DNA of 64,000 bases from Euonymus europaeus (Eukaryota; Streptophyta; Magnoliopsida; Celastrales; Celastraceae): contig OY756965.1 in the NCBI GenBank assembly GCA_963580455.1, positions 5,778,501 to 5,842,500 of the forward strand, given 5' to 3'. The notes beneath the pieces are model-generated. The model was not told where the DNA came from and did no database searches. It worked only from the letters and a program-made list of their open reading frames with translations. Below are positions 35,601 to 44,092 of this stretch, piece after piece. The number at the start of each line of letters is the position of its first letter. The stretch's first letter is position 1. A program made the translations under genes and the position numbers.

Positions 35601-37168
35601 AACAGAGAAACACCCAGTTACTAAAAAGATGGTTCTGGTTGGAGAAATATTTCAATTTAATTTTGATACACAGGTATATGCATTTTCTATCGTTTTATAA
35701 GATTTGAGTATTTGAAAGTTAAAAAATTGCATTTGAAATGTTCATGTAGAAATACGCAAGAGACACAAGCATGATAGTTTTGAAGAGATGAGTTAGAGTG
35801 TGAACTTTAATTGTTGTCTGAATTTGAATCTCAGAAACTGTGGGGGAGTGTGTTTCCTTCTAAAATGTCAAACAAATTGTCCATCCACTGGAAGCCTGCA
35901 GATTTTGTTGCATCAAAATTTCTGCATTATCTTTGAGATATAAATCACAAGATATATTTTTTCTTAGACACAAGTTAGACTGAACTTTCACTGTTGTCTG
36001 AATTTGAATCTCAGAAACTTGTGGGTGAGTGCATTTCCACCTTAAATGTCAAACAAAATGTCCATTCCACTGGAAGCCTGCAGATTTTGTTGCATCAAAA
36101 TTTCAACGTTAATCCTTGAGATATAAGTCTAGAGTGTGAACTTTAATTGTTGTCTGAATTTGAATCTCAGAAACTTGTGGGTGAGTGCTTGTCCACCTTA
36201 AATGTGAAACTCCTCTGGAAGCCTGCGGATTTTGTTGCATCGAAATTTCAACATCATCTCTGAGATATAAATCACAAAATATATTTTTTCTTATCATAAG
36301 TGAAATCTAACAAATCAATGCTTATTTTGGACTTAAACTGATGTACTGGTTAGTCTTGAATGTGGGAAGTGCTCTTGTATGCACTTGTGGCCACGTCCGT
36401 TGTCAAATGTCAACTTAAGATTGTGCGGCCTTCAACAGATGCTAATTAGTTCTGTAGGGACTGGGCATAGCATGGTTCGTCCCATCAGAATCTCTTACTG
36501 CAGATTAACCAATGTTTTGTCATTGAGCACTAAAACTTATATTTGCTCCCATGAATTGCCCCATTGCTTTTGCCAGATCTCACTGTCTTGGAAACTTTTG
36601 TGTTATCATCAGAAGAATGGTGCTTGTATTGTTGTTTTTTGGGATATAAATGATTGGTTATTTTTGTGATTAGTTCTACTTTGTTTTCCAACTCTTAGAT
36701 GGTCATTTCATTTTTCAAGTTCTTTGACTTTTGACTTCTTTTTTCAGAGCTTATGCCATTTGTTTAAGTTCCTCTAGGGTCTAATTAATTTGAAGTGCTC
36801 CCCACATAAAAATAACAACTTTAGTAGGCATTTTTGGCCTGCCAAATTTCTTTCCTAGGGAAGTCTTTGGCTTCCCTTGTATTTGTTGCATCTGGAAGTC
36901 GTTCTTGTTTAAAATGTATCTCGTGCGTGATTTGTTGGATTCATCTTCGAGTCTTTTGGCTGTCATTATGTAATTATGATTTATCTTATGCCAACAGAAG
37001 TGGTCAGTCATCGGAAAACTTCCTTACCGTGTGAAAACCACACTTGTTGGATACTGGAATGGATGGTTGTACTTTACGTCAGGACAGCGGGACAAGGGAC
37101 CAGATGACCCAGCACCAAAGAAGGTAATTGGAGAGATGTGGAGAACCAAATTGAAGTTGAGCTCCTAA
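20650..37168 (+). CDS. Membrane-anchored kelch-repeat protein (At3g27220-like), 7 exons
   Basis: Exons: 20650-20850, 30673-30861, 31688-31917, 32361-32531, 34771-34876, 35467-35673, 36998-37168. All introns are GT-AG, phases agree throughout, and the product is about 424 aa. The N-terminus has one hydrophobic segment (residues 17-37, FVVVACVGLLGFALVADYLW), probably a signal anchor. The rest is a kelch beta-propeller, with blade motifs such as NLLYVFAGYG, YIYVVTGQYGPQC, RLHVMGGS, RLYVIGGQEG, LVLVGGTTEKH and WLYFTSGQR. Length and exon-encoded motifs fit the plant family of Arabidopsis At3g27220, whose biochemical role I do not know; the propeller implies protein or glycan binding on the luminal side. 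The exon 1 donor (GAG|GTGCTA) is the weakest junction. No stop or frameshift was found. Intron 1 (20851-30672) is swollen by transposons. Confidence 0.93.
21233..21754 (+). repeat. 5' LTR of the intronic chromovirus
   Basis: 522 bp, TG...CA. By eye it differs from the 3' LTR only at 21621 (T here, C at 26790). Confidence 0.97.
21788..26389 (+). CDS. Gypsy Gag-Pol polyprotein with C-terminal chromodomain, intact
   Basis: A single 1533-codon frame starts at the ATG at 21788, 31 bp after the PBS start. In order it holds: a coiled-coil-like N-terminus and Gag (about 90-260); a CFYC...GHRC zinc knuckle (about 354); aspartic protease with DTGSS at 443; RT with KLDLRSGYHQI and FFDD (780-781 are the catalytic aspartates); RNase H with ECDASGEGVGAVL; an integrase H2C2 zinc region with core D1188, D1248 and E1284 (exact 35-residue spacing); and a chromodomain at about 1478-1530 (VLVQWVGQKEEDATW). 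All catalytic residues are present and no stop interrupts the frame. The chromodomain is known to steer integration towards marked chromatin. Gag and Pol are fused in one frame, as in Reina/Tekay elements. Confidence 0.97.
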   Translation: MPPKAVNERVGLMEETLEHLQRQLDEQRMLNDHRAMEHQQGQAALLQRFEALERRLDMLVIPPAQVIVPPRAPAQYEPPGLVQNRGRNEGRREDNNDLLVAGIRGPKLDFPKFFGDEPMTWINKANRYFNFYRTPPHHKVTIAACYLEGRVANWFQEWEFSGVQVDWETFSEALVNRYGPSFLASPMEELARLSQTTTVEEYTERYEDIAVKQRGLSEDQKLGLYLAGLKDEIRLPVKVLRPTTVVMAQALARMHEESQGVSRKQVKTHLASTVPQVQFPPSPRLTQSSSQALPLTFPGYGAPKNTQVSYPTTATLPLTKTPGNIGNNKKVPISWISNPQNEERKRLGLCFYCDEVYVKGHRCGNPKIYLLDTLVEDEDSSSTHIISEEKAPKDKGKGLMEPPMFNEEDYPVLSLNVISGFSSHQTMNLWGNINGKNMWVLVDTGSSHNFVDPFLAAQPKMGEYLDRTMSVSLANGSRLHSVGTYCHIPFTLQGLVFITDFHVMPLGGYDAVLGIQWLKTLGDIQWNLQHLTMQFMLRGKSCFLKGIPKKLTEMVSSGNVLPLQYTERVTSLQYAIEEEDSDPEAEVITGIEGLLAEFDQVFQVPKGLPPKRTHDHAIILKNSASPVNQKPYRCPHSQKLVIETMVQELLDSGMVRSSQSPYASPVILVKKADSTWRLCVDYRALNQVTIKNRFPIPIIDELLDELHGAVVFSKLDLRSGYHQIRMREEDVQKTAFRTHEGLYEFLVMPFGLTNAPATFQALMNAIFKPVLRKYVLVFFDDILVFSKSVEDHVHHLRYVLATLKEHQLFAKKTKCQFGRSSISYLGHVIDKEGVKTDNSKVQSMLDWPPPSTTKALKGFLGLTGYYRRFIKNYGQIARPLTQLLQKGAFHWSVESAAAFQKLKKAVATPPVLALPNFNEPFVVECDASGEGVGAVLMQQGHPVAYFSAALKGKSLLLSTYEKELFALVSAVHKWRHYLLGHEFIIKTDHQSLKYILEQSLGTVAQQKWISKLFGYDFVIEYKKGLDNVAADSLSRRGEEQSGTPAVLMALTGPICETLKEIHASYEQDKDIQELLKKVREGEDLPENMSYHQGTFFYKGRLLIGNSPCLRKKLLNEIHGVPTAGHLGFVKTLQKAKQNFYWKGLRKDIKIHLRDCLTCQTTKYQNTLPQGLLQPLAIPLIPWTEITMDFIEGLPSSHGKSVILTVVDRLTKYAHFLALQHPYTAAKVAQLFLEGVFKLHGMPTSIVTDRDVVFTSKFWRELFTLQGTQLNFSSSYHPQSDGQSEAVNKAVEQYLRCFASFHPKGWLTWLPLAEYCYNTSLHTSSKCSPFEALYGVMPPKILNYIPGTAKLEEVAQQLRTRDDILTTLRYNLEKSQASMKQFADKKRIPCEFQVGDWVFLKLHPYRQTSVVQRKHLKLAPRYYGPYKILRKVGAVAYELELPDSSLIHSVVHVSQLKRVLSSHIVPMSSLPAVDNQGHIIVEPSKILRRRLTPHGRYPIVEVLVQWVGQKEEDATWVAYTKLMEEFPNLVGKVF
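26402..26923 (+). repeat. 3' LTR of the intronic chromovirus
   Basis: 522 bp, preceded directly by the polypurine tract and followed by CCCAC. It can supply sense-strand promoter and polyadenylation signals inside the kelch intron. Confidence 0.97.
27308..27690 (+). repeat. Direct duplication copy A (partner at 28232-28550 plus 29551-29600)
   Basis: Both copies share TGTTTTGTGASGTTGAGT, AATATATAGAGCAAGTTGGCAC, TGTGCCCAAGAAGTA and GGATTTGGACTCACATTAATC in the same order, at roughly 80-85% identity by eye. The copies start about 925 bp apart. The 540 bp between them (27691-28231) holds no recognisable gene. They could be an old tandem duplication or the LTRs of a small TRIM-like element; terminal TG/CA ends are not clear. 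Confidence 0.75.
28232..29600 (+). repeat. Direct duplication copy B, split by the Mutator-like element
   Basis: It matches copy A from 28232 to 28550, and the match resumes after the 1000-bp insertion (29551 to about 29600, AATCTT...GTTTTCTT...GAAATT). The Mutator-like element is therefore younger than the duplication. Confidence 0.75.
28551..29550. mobile_element. Mutator-like fold-back element, 1000 bp, ~450-bp inverted repeats
   Basis: The element starts GGGATAAGTATC and ends GATACTTATCCC. The inverted repeats run 28551-29000 and about 29099-29550, with only a few mismatches, around a core of about 100 bp. A perfect 9-bp duplication, TAATCTTAA, flanks it (28542-28550 and 29551-29559), as expected for Mutator-superfamily transposition. 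There is no ORF, so it is non-autonomous. Inside each arm, short phrases such as AAATGRGCCCCTRTACY are repeated. A transcript through it could fold into a long hairpin. Confidence 0.93.
30031..30480 (+). pseudogene. LINE (L1-type) ORF2 zinc-binding (zf-RVT) remnant in kelch intron 1
   Basis: Reading from 30031 gives FFWEAVWGLILTLDNLKRTG, then a one-base shift at about 30130, then NRCIICKIDEESV, the Cys-x2-Cys of the plant-LINE zf-RVT domain. Further on, 30330-30480 has LAMCWLVWIEKNNKIFQDE (the usual W..W.ERN.R.F motif). Two stops and one frameshift are present. It ends about 190 bp before kelch exon 2 and is in the sense orientation. Confidence 0.75.
35802..36298 (+). repeat. Tandem repeat in kelch intron 6, three copies of 156-180 bp
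   Basis: Units begin GAACTTTMAYTGTTGTCTGA at 35802, 35982 and 36138, each with GAATCTCAGAAACT, CTGGAAGCCTGCRGATTTTG and GAGATATAA. Copies 1 and 3 share the leading AGAGTGT, and copies 1 and 2 share more in the middle, so duplication was stepwise. It lies within an intron and leaves the splice sites untouched. Confidence 0.9.
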
Positions 37169-37590
37169 CAAAATTTTCGATGATTTTTTTGGTAGGACAT
37201 TCCATTCTGACTAGTTCTCACCTTGTCGAAGTATCAAGTATCTTGTTTTTTGCATCATTTTGTGTTATACCACATTGATTCATTGGGGCTTGCCTATAAG
37301 TGTTTTTCCCACTACTGAAGGGGGCGAGGGACTGTATGTGCAATTTTTTGTAAAGTGACGACTGTCAATTTGATTCTTGGCTAGTAATTAACACATTTGT
37401 CATGTTGCTTAATTGGGAGTAGTTTTCCATTGCACTGCTGCTCCTTTTTTCCTGGTTAACTAAATTTTCACCTAATATTCTGCTAATGTTTTCAATTTCC
37501 AAAAGTGAATCAATTCCCTAATTCTTTCACTTTGCATGTTAAAGGGCCAATCCTATTATTGTCAAACTCCTATGCTGCGTTACATATCTT
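37169..37590 (+). other. Presumed 3' UTR and downstream flank of the kelch gene
   Basis: Follows the TAA at 37166-37168. No canonical AATAAA stands out close to the stop. Nothing else recognised. Confidence 0.4.
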
Positions 37591-38261
37591 TACACTATTT
37601 GTTGATTCCCTTTATTAATTCATGAAATAATAAGGGATAGACTTAAATTAATTATTTTTTTTACCTTATGTCTCTCAAACGAATCCCATATCCACAATTC
37701 ATATTCTTGATATTTAATCCAACAGTTTCATATTGGTTAGAGACATTCCATCCTTGCACTGTAAATAGAGACTAGTCTCTCATTCTTTACTTACTTTGGC
37801 CGAACCTCTCTTGTGCAATTTCTCTCAATTTTATTCATCTATTAGCCAAAGTCCAGTCTACAAGCTTCACCTTTTTGATTATATCTGAAACGAATTCTTA
37901 CATCTTAAAATCTTAAACGATTTACTTGCATCCTTTTAAGAGCAAGTTTTTTCGTATTAAAATTTTGTCCAAAGTCATATATCTCGTACATGACTATTCT
38001 AAGAGTCTTTCTTTGTGCATGAACACTTTCCTATCTAGCCACTACAAAGAGCCTAAACATTTGAGCCCAAACACTTCTCTATTAAGCTATTTGAAAGTTA
38101 CTAAAAGAGGACCGAATCACCATAAAACTTATTGTCCCTATCTCTTTACTTTTAACATTTTATTTTAGCATTTCATTAGCATATTATTGTTATTGAAACA
38201 TATCTTGGTTGCTTAAGTTTTTCTTTGCTTGCTTGATTCTCGTCGTCTATAGTATCGGAGC
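37590..38261 (+). promoter_or_regulatory. Putative 5' terminal promoter region and PBS of the pararetrovirus-like element
   Basis: CACTGTAAATAGAGAC (37757-37772) resembles a TATA region about 490 bp before TAGTATCGGAGC (38250-38261), a near match to a Met-tRNA primer binding site (TGGTATCGGAGC). The left end is not defined, and no matching terminal repeat was found downstream near 50.5 kb. Confidence 0.35.
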
Positions 38262-38416
38262 TTAGGGCCAAATCATTGTAAATTAGGGTACAAATGGTTG
38301 AACATTAATGTGCAGTGTTGAGACGTTGGCTGGGGGTGAGGGGGTGTATAGGCTTAATTGTCATTGTAAGCCAAACTGTACCCACACTAGTAGGCACTGT
38401 TCGGATATTTTCAAAC

Positions 38417-39150
38417 ATGACTACTCCTTTTAGATCAACTTCTACTTTTAGTTCAATATCTTATGATAGAATCGTCAATCAAGAAGAAATTAATCTTGAA
38501 GATTTAGTTAGAGATATTGACAATTTGGATATTCCCTGAGTGAAGATAAACAAAATATATAAAAAGGAATCTAAATTCAATATCTTAAGTCCTAATGACT
38601 ATACGATTAAAACCGAAGAAAGGGATATCAAACTATTTAAATCTTATGAAACTATTAGACTTCTCACAAAACAATCTATTGAGAAACATAAATAAAAATA
38701 TAATTATTTTCATATAGGATTAGTACAAATAGGTATTAAACCTTTAACTCGTGAGGTTTAGATATTTCAATTCTCTTATGTTTTCGAGATTTTAGGATGT
38801 TAGAATTCAATGACTCACTATTAGGTACAGTCAAAACTAGCCTTTGTAGTGGTCCAATTTATTTTGATTGTTACCCAAATTTTCCTGTCTCTTTAAGTGA
38901 TCAAAATCTTTTAGATACACAAACCTTAAACAACAAAACACACAATTACAAAATAGCCGCTGTATTTCTTCCAATTTCCTTAATTTATAGAATTCCTTAC
39001 AAAGCTATGTCATATGTTTTTGGTTCCAAAACTTTACACAAATCACTAAGAAGAGAAACATTATTAATCCAAACAAATATTTCCAGATCTAATATGACAA
39101 TCCCTAGGACCATCAAATGGAATGAAATTACATTACCCAAAACATGAGAG
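38417..39150 (+). pseudogene. Movement-protein-like region (30K superfamily type), broken
   Basis: An ATG at 38417 opens a short leader frame ending in TGA at 38537. The same frame continues with KYNYFHIGLVQIGIKPLT between stops. A frameshift near 38797 leads to a 116-codon open stretch with the DSLLGTV, GPIYFDCYPNF and YRIPYKAMS motifs that I associate with plant viral movement proteins found in Caulimoviridae and in related plant genomic elements. In free viruses such proteins open plasmodesmata. At least three stops and one frameshift disable this copy. The match is by eye; a profile search against movement-protein families (PF01107-type) would settle it. Confidence 0.6.
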
Positions 39151-39894
39151 TTACAAGGAGCTGTACCTCCTAAAAAAGTCAAAAATACAAATATAGATTA
39201 TATTATTTAAACTACTGATGAAAAAGTAGAGATCACATTTAGTTCTCGACGTCACTCGATTGATTTACAAAATCTTCATCTTGGTTCTCCTTTTAAACCA
39301 GAACCAGGACTTTCACCTCGTAATTCTTTCTCTGCTACACCAAGTACCTCTTACAAAACTCAACATCCATTTCCCTCTACACCAAGTACTTCTTATCGAT
39401 CTGATTTACGTGGTGTCGACAACACTGGTTCCATCCCAAAATCATTCTACAATGTCCAACATTCAGAATCTCATACCAGCTCAAATCCTGAGCCAAACGA
39501 TTCTCCTCCAATGTCACCCACTTATTATCAAATGGTTGATAACCCTGATGTTTCTGAATTTAATGTTTTAGTTAATGATTTCATCATTTACAAAGAATAT
39601 CTTCAAAAAGATTTTTATTCATCTTATAATCTTCAAAAAAAAGAATGGTTCCTTCATCATTATGCAGGACAAAAACGTGAATATGTTCAAAAAGAATATT
39701 ATGAATTTCTAAACGAATACAAAATACAAATATTTGTTTTTGACTGGTTTGAAATTACTCTACCTGACACAGGTAATAATTATCTTTTTCCTTCAAACTT
39801 CATCAATACTACCGCTAGAGTCCAAACATGGTACAACACTACCCAAAAAATCATAATTGAGTCCGAACACCACCACTCACCCAACTTAAGTTAG
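39151..39894 (+). pseudogene. Linker and downstream domain of the pararetrovirus-like ORF1
   Basis: It continues the movement-protein frame across two stops (near 39146 and 39207). A Ser/Pro-rich linker with repeated TPSTSY (39300-39420) is followed by a 127-codon aromatic-rich stretch with YYQMVDNP, KEWFLHHY and FDWFEITLP. In plant genomes a region of this type commonly sits between a movement protein and a gag-like region. Function unknown. Confidence 0.5.
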
Positions 39895-39935
39895 ATTACA
39901 AAAATTCTTCTATAATAGCCACACCATTCAAAAAT

Positions 39936-41290
39936 TTGGTTGAACAAAATAATTTTACAAATCAACACCTCTCCACTATTGGACAGCAGTTTAATAGAAT
40001 TGAGGATTATGTTCAGAAGCCAACAAATTCCTCTAACCTAAACAAATCTATCTTCAAACCATATGAAATACCATCCACATTGGCCAAAACACTAGCTCCT
40101 AACGATAATGACTTTATCACTGAGTTAGACAAAAAAAAAAGCACAACTTCGTGCTAATATAACTCAATTTCCCTCTTTAAAAGTTCCTGACACACCTGAG
40201 GCCTCATCAAAACCACGATTACACAATCTTGATAAAACTGATAGTGCATCAGAAAATTCCAACTTTGAAGTTAATAAAATGAAATGACAATCTCCTCAAA
40301 AATTATATTATTCCAAAACTACTCCACCCGATTTTCTATTAAAGAAAAACAAACAAATCAAATGAAATATAATGCGAATACCATTACGAATGGAATATAG
40401 ATGGTATGTCTGATTACAATATTCTTAATCAATTACGACAAATGACAATGGTCAACAATGCCTACAAAACAAAAATGGATTCATTTGATCAAGCAATTAC
40501 AAGTTTAATTGTCACTGGATTTACTGACCAATTAAAAGGATGGTGGGATTACCATCTTACGACAACTCAACGAAATGAAATTCTTAATGTTGTTAAAATT
40601 GCTTCTGATGGTACAATAATCAAAATGGAATTTGGAGAAGAAATCCAAGATGTTGTTGCCACGTTAATTTTTTCTATCTCATAACATTTCTTAGGAGACC
40701 CTTAGCACCGAACTCTTAGCAAATTTACGATGAGGAAACTACATGACTTTTGTCAATATAAAGATATCTTCTTAACTAGAGTTATGATGTGTCCTGATAA
40801 CAGCCAATCCTTTTGGAAAGAAAAATTATTGGTTGGTCTTTCCATCTTATTAGGTGACAAAGTTAGAGAAAAAATTAAATCTATATACAATAATCAAATA
40901 CCATATGATCAGTTAACTTATGGAGATTTAGTTAACTATATTTAAAAAATAGGTTTACAATTATGTTTTGACATTAAGTTACAAAAACAATTAAAATGGG
41001 AAGAAAATAAGTCTAAAAATGAATTAGGTTCTTTCTATAAACAATTTGGTTATGAAGAAAATTGCTCAAAACAAATAAGGCTTAATAAACACCACAAACA
41101 AGCACCCACTCAGTATAGGTCTAGATTTTATAGGAAAACTTATAACCAAAAACCATTTAATAGAAACTAGAGACATACAAAATCAAATCCCAAAGAAGAA
41201 AAATCTAAAAAACCTATTGTTTGTTTTAAGTGCAATATACCAAGCCATTTAGCAAAATATTATCGAGTCCAAAACATATTAATGAATTAG
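39936..41290 (+). pseudogene. Gag-like region and zinc knuckle of the pararetrovirus-like ORF1
   Basis: Frame changes occur near 39900 and 40390. The 40406-41290 part reads QLKGWWDYHLT, VATLIFSIS, FWKEKLLVGLSILLG and NQIPYDQLTYGDLV, a conserved plant retroelement gag-like block. It ends in a basic tail and a zinc knuckle, CFKC....HLAKYY, where the final cysteine of CCHC is tyrosine. In-frame stops occur at about 40682, 40706 and 40943. The lost knuckle cysteine and the stops show decay. Confidence 0.6.
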
Positions 41291-41589
41291 AATTAGATAA
41301 AAATATTCTTGCAAAATTAGAGTTACTTCTCAAGATACTAATGATGAAGCAACTTCACCTTTTAGTAGTTCTGATAATGAACACCAATATGATGACCTTT
41401 CTTCCTCATCTTCCGATCTAGAAATAAATATGATTTCTAGTAACCAAGAATTCTTTTTAGATGTTGTTAATCTTATATATGATTCCCAAGTTAAGTTAGC
41501 TTACCTAGAAAAATTAAAACAAAACATTGTCAACCCTGACATCAAGATTGTAGCAACAACCACGATCTATAACAAAAAGACATCTTGGG

Positions 41590-41975
41590 TTATTATCTCA
41601 TGTTACTAGACAAAAATGGTTTATTAAAATTACAGTTGCTATTCAAAATTCTTTTTCTTTTGATACAATTGTTTTAGCTGATTCTGGTGCTGATTTAAAT
41701 TGTCTTTGTTCTAATTTAGTTCCTCGTTATTTTTGGGAAAAACGATAGAAGGAATAAAATTTGCCAATGGAAAAATCTCAATTTTTTTTATCAATTATCT
41801 AATTTTAAGATCAAAAATTCTAATATTGATTTTACTACTAGTTTTCTTGGTATTCAAAATATTACTAAATATGTTATCTTAGGAACCCCATTCTTAGACC
41901 TAATTAAACCATTTCAAGTCAATCATGACAGGCTCCATACTTGTTTGTTAGGAAATTATGTATTTTCTCTTTAAA
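41590..41975 (+). pseudogene. Retroviral-type aspartic protease fragment
   Basis: LADSGADLNCL, with the D-S-G catalytic triad near 41680, is followed about 70 codons later by YVILGTPFLDL, the second conserved protease motif. One frameshift and several stops lie between them. Reverse transcriptase and RNase H, expected next, are absent: the second ORF starts about 50 bp further on. Confidence 0.65.
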
Positions 41976-42019
41976 CAACGCTCTATTAATGATTACTCAA
42001 TTATCCTTTTTCAGATTCA

Positions 42020-42756
42020 ATGAGCACTTCCTCTAGATGAGGACGTGGCCGCGGTTCTCCACCCACAACAAGATCTCATACCCAAAAATTATTAAAAGAA
42101 TCCTATGCTTTACAAGAAGCAAAAATTTAACCAAAAATGTCATGGGCTGATGTTGCCGATGAAGAAGATCAAAAGACAACTACGGCTAAAGCAAAAGGTA
42201 AACATGTAGCTTCTTCAAAATCTCAATATGACACAGCAGCAACCACTTGCTTCATCATTAGTGGTTTCAGACAAAATTTTAAAAACTGCTACTAGCATGA
42301 CTTTTAAATAAAACTAGTCCCATCCATCTCTTAAAATATCAAAATATTTTGATAAACAAACCTTTTAAAAGGTTATTCTTATGGAAAAAGAATATATATG
42401 TGATGATTTAAAACAAGTAGTTTCTAAAATCGTTTCCCCCAAATTGACATTATATGCCACATGATTTCAACAAAAATCAAAGATTCTATGAATTTATCTT
42501 GATTGATTCAAATTCAATTTCCTTAAAAAAAATATGAATCTTCTAACACATCCACTGCTATCACACATTGTAATGTACAAATTTTACAAATTCTAACCCC
42601 CATCTATGTGGGGTCAAGACTTAAATAAATCCAAACACTTTTTAGTAAATTTTAACCCTATAGGATATAATTACTGGGACTATCAAGAGGCTTGGACAAA
42701 AGCATTCCTTTACCAAAATTCTGAACAAAAACATTCTTGGTGTTTCTATTCTAAAT
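42020..42756 (+). pseudogene. Second ORF of the pararetrovirus-like element, left half
   Basis: It starts MSTSS, then an RGRGRGSP run. Broken coding continues with SWADVADEED, FYEFILID (42490), and an open aromatic piece YWDYQEAWTKAFLY near 42670 ending at 42756. An Athila element is inserted at 42757-42761, and the other half continues at 49748. Such Arg/Gly-rich second ORFs follow the polyprotein in related plant elements. Function unknown. Many stops. Confidence 0.5.
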
Positions 42757-44092
42757 ATAACTGTTAGTTGTTGAAAAGCACCTAATTAAGGATGTTAAAA
42801 GAGTTAGTTTTTCGATAGGTATTGGTATAGTTTCTACCTCTTTTGGGTGTTTTTGTGAACAGGTACTGGAGTTGGACGAAAAGACTGGAATTGTGCTGAA
42901 CCCGATATTTGCAGCCTGGGCGCGGCCACAGGACGCGAATTTCTTTCTTCCCATAAGCTGAAGCTGACGTGGCAGGGGGTTATTGGGTCATGAAGTTCAT
43001 ATTTAAGAAAGAAACCCTAGGGAACAAAGGACACAAGCAGCCACCAAGGAGATTGACGGCTGAAAAGAGGAACCAGAGGCAATTTTAAGGAGAAGAGAAG
43101 ATCAACAGCAAGGATTATTGAGGATTTTGGCCGATTTTTCCTCCTTCTTGTGAAATCAAACATTGTGGTTAATTATTGTTATGGATTTTAATATTATTAT
43201 TATGAGTAGCTAAATTCTTTTCTAGCTGGGATTTGGTAAGTTCTTCTACCATAAACCTTGTGCATGGAATCAATTGATGATTAGACCAAGTTTAATTCTT
43301 TGTTCTCTGGATTAATTGTTAATTTCCTATTGTTATGCATGTCTGATCAACATCATAATTTTAGGAATTGTTAGTTGAACATATTCGGCTGACCATGACC
43401 CGGCGTTTGACGAAGTGACAAGAACTTGCGTAAGATCCAGGTTTTGGGAACATTGAACATAGTTGATTGGGTGATACACCATTACCTTAGATTGTGCGAT
43501 TGTCGATTTCCTAGTGCGTATGCTTATTTTAGGATGTTCTTAGGAAAGACCAAACCAAGACTCCTCTAATAAGAAAAGATCTTGCAACAGGACCAAAGTC
43601 AGGATCGTGGTTTAGGGAAATCTAATTGACTGCAGCTGGACCAAGGCCTTTCAATTGACATCGTTAAACTTTTAAATTGTTTAATTGCTATTAATGTGTG
43701 TGCACAGGTAGAGGTAGTTGAGCGCGCCAATCCTAAGCTAGGTTTTGTCCATTGATATTTAATTCAATCGTAATTTAGCCGTTAGGTAGTTTGCGCTATT
43801 GTTTTGTAATTAATTGGTAGTTGGTACAGTCTCCGTGGATTCGATCCCATTCACTTTTACTGTTTTGCGACACGTACTCTTGCGATTGGGTAAAACCCGT
43901 CGGTATTTGAATTGCAATTTTATTTGTGATAAAAAGTATCGATCAAGTTTTTGGTGCCGTTGCCGGGGACTGTTTAGTTTATTACTAGTTTTGTTACGGC
44001 AATAGTGTTTAATTTTAATTTATTATAGTTTCAATATTTCAACTTACATTGCGCAATTTCTTTTGCGGGTACCAAACGGTGTTCTTTGGTGC

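Noticed and set aside
36781..37011. Minus-strand frame containing KMPTKVVIFMWGAL, similar to a LINE zinc-binding region start
   Set aside because: Only a short motif fits, and the frame overlaps the start of kelch exon 7 (36998). No continuing LINE sequence was found upstream or downstream.
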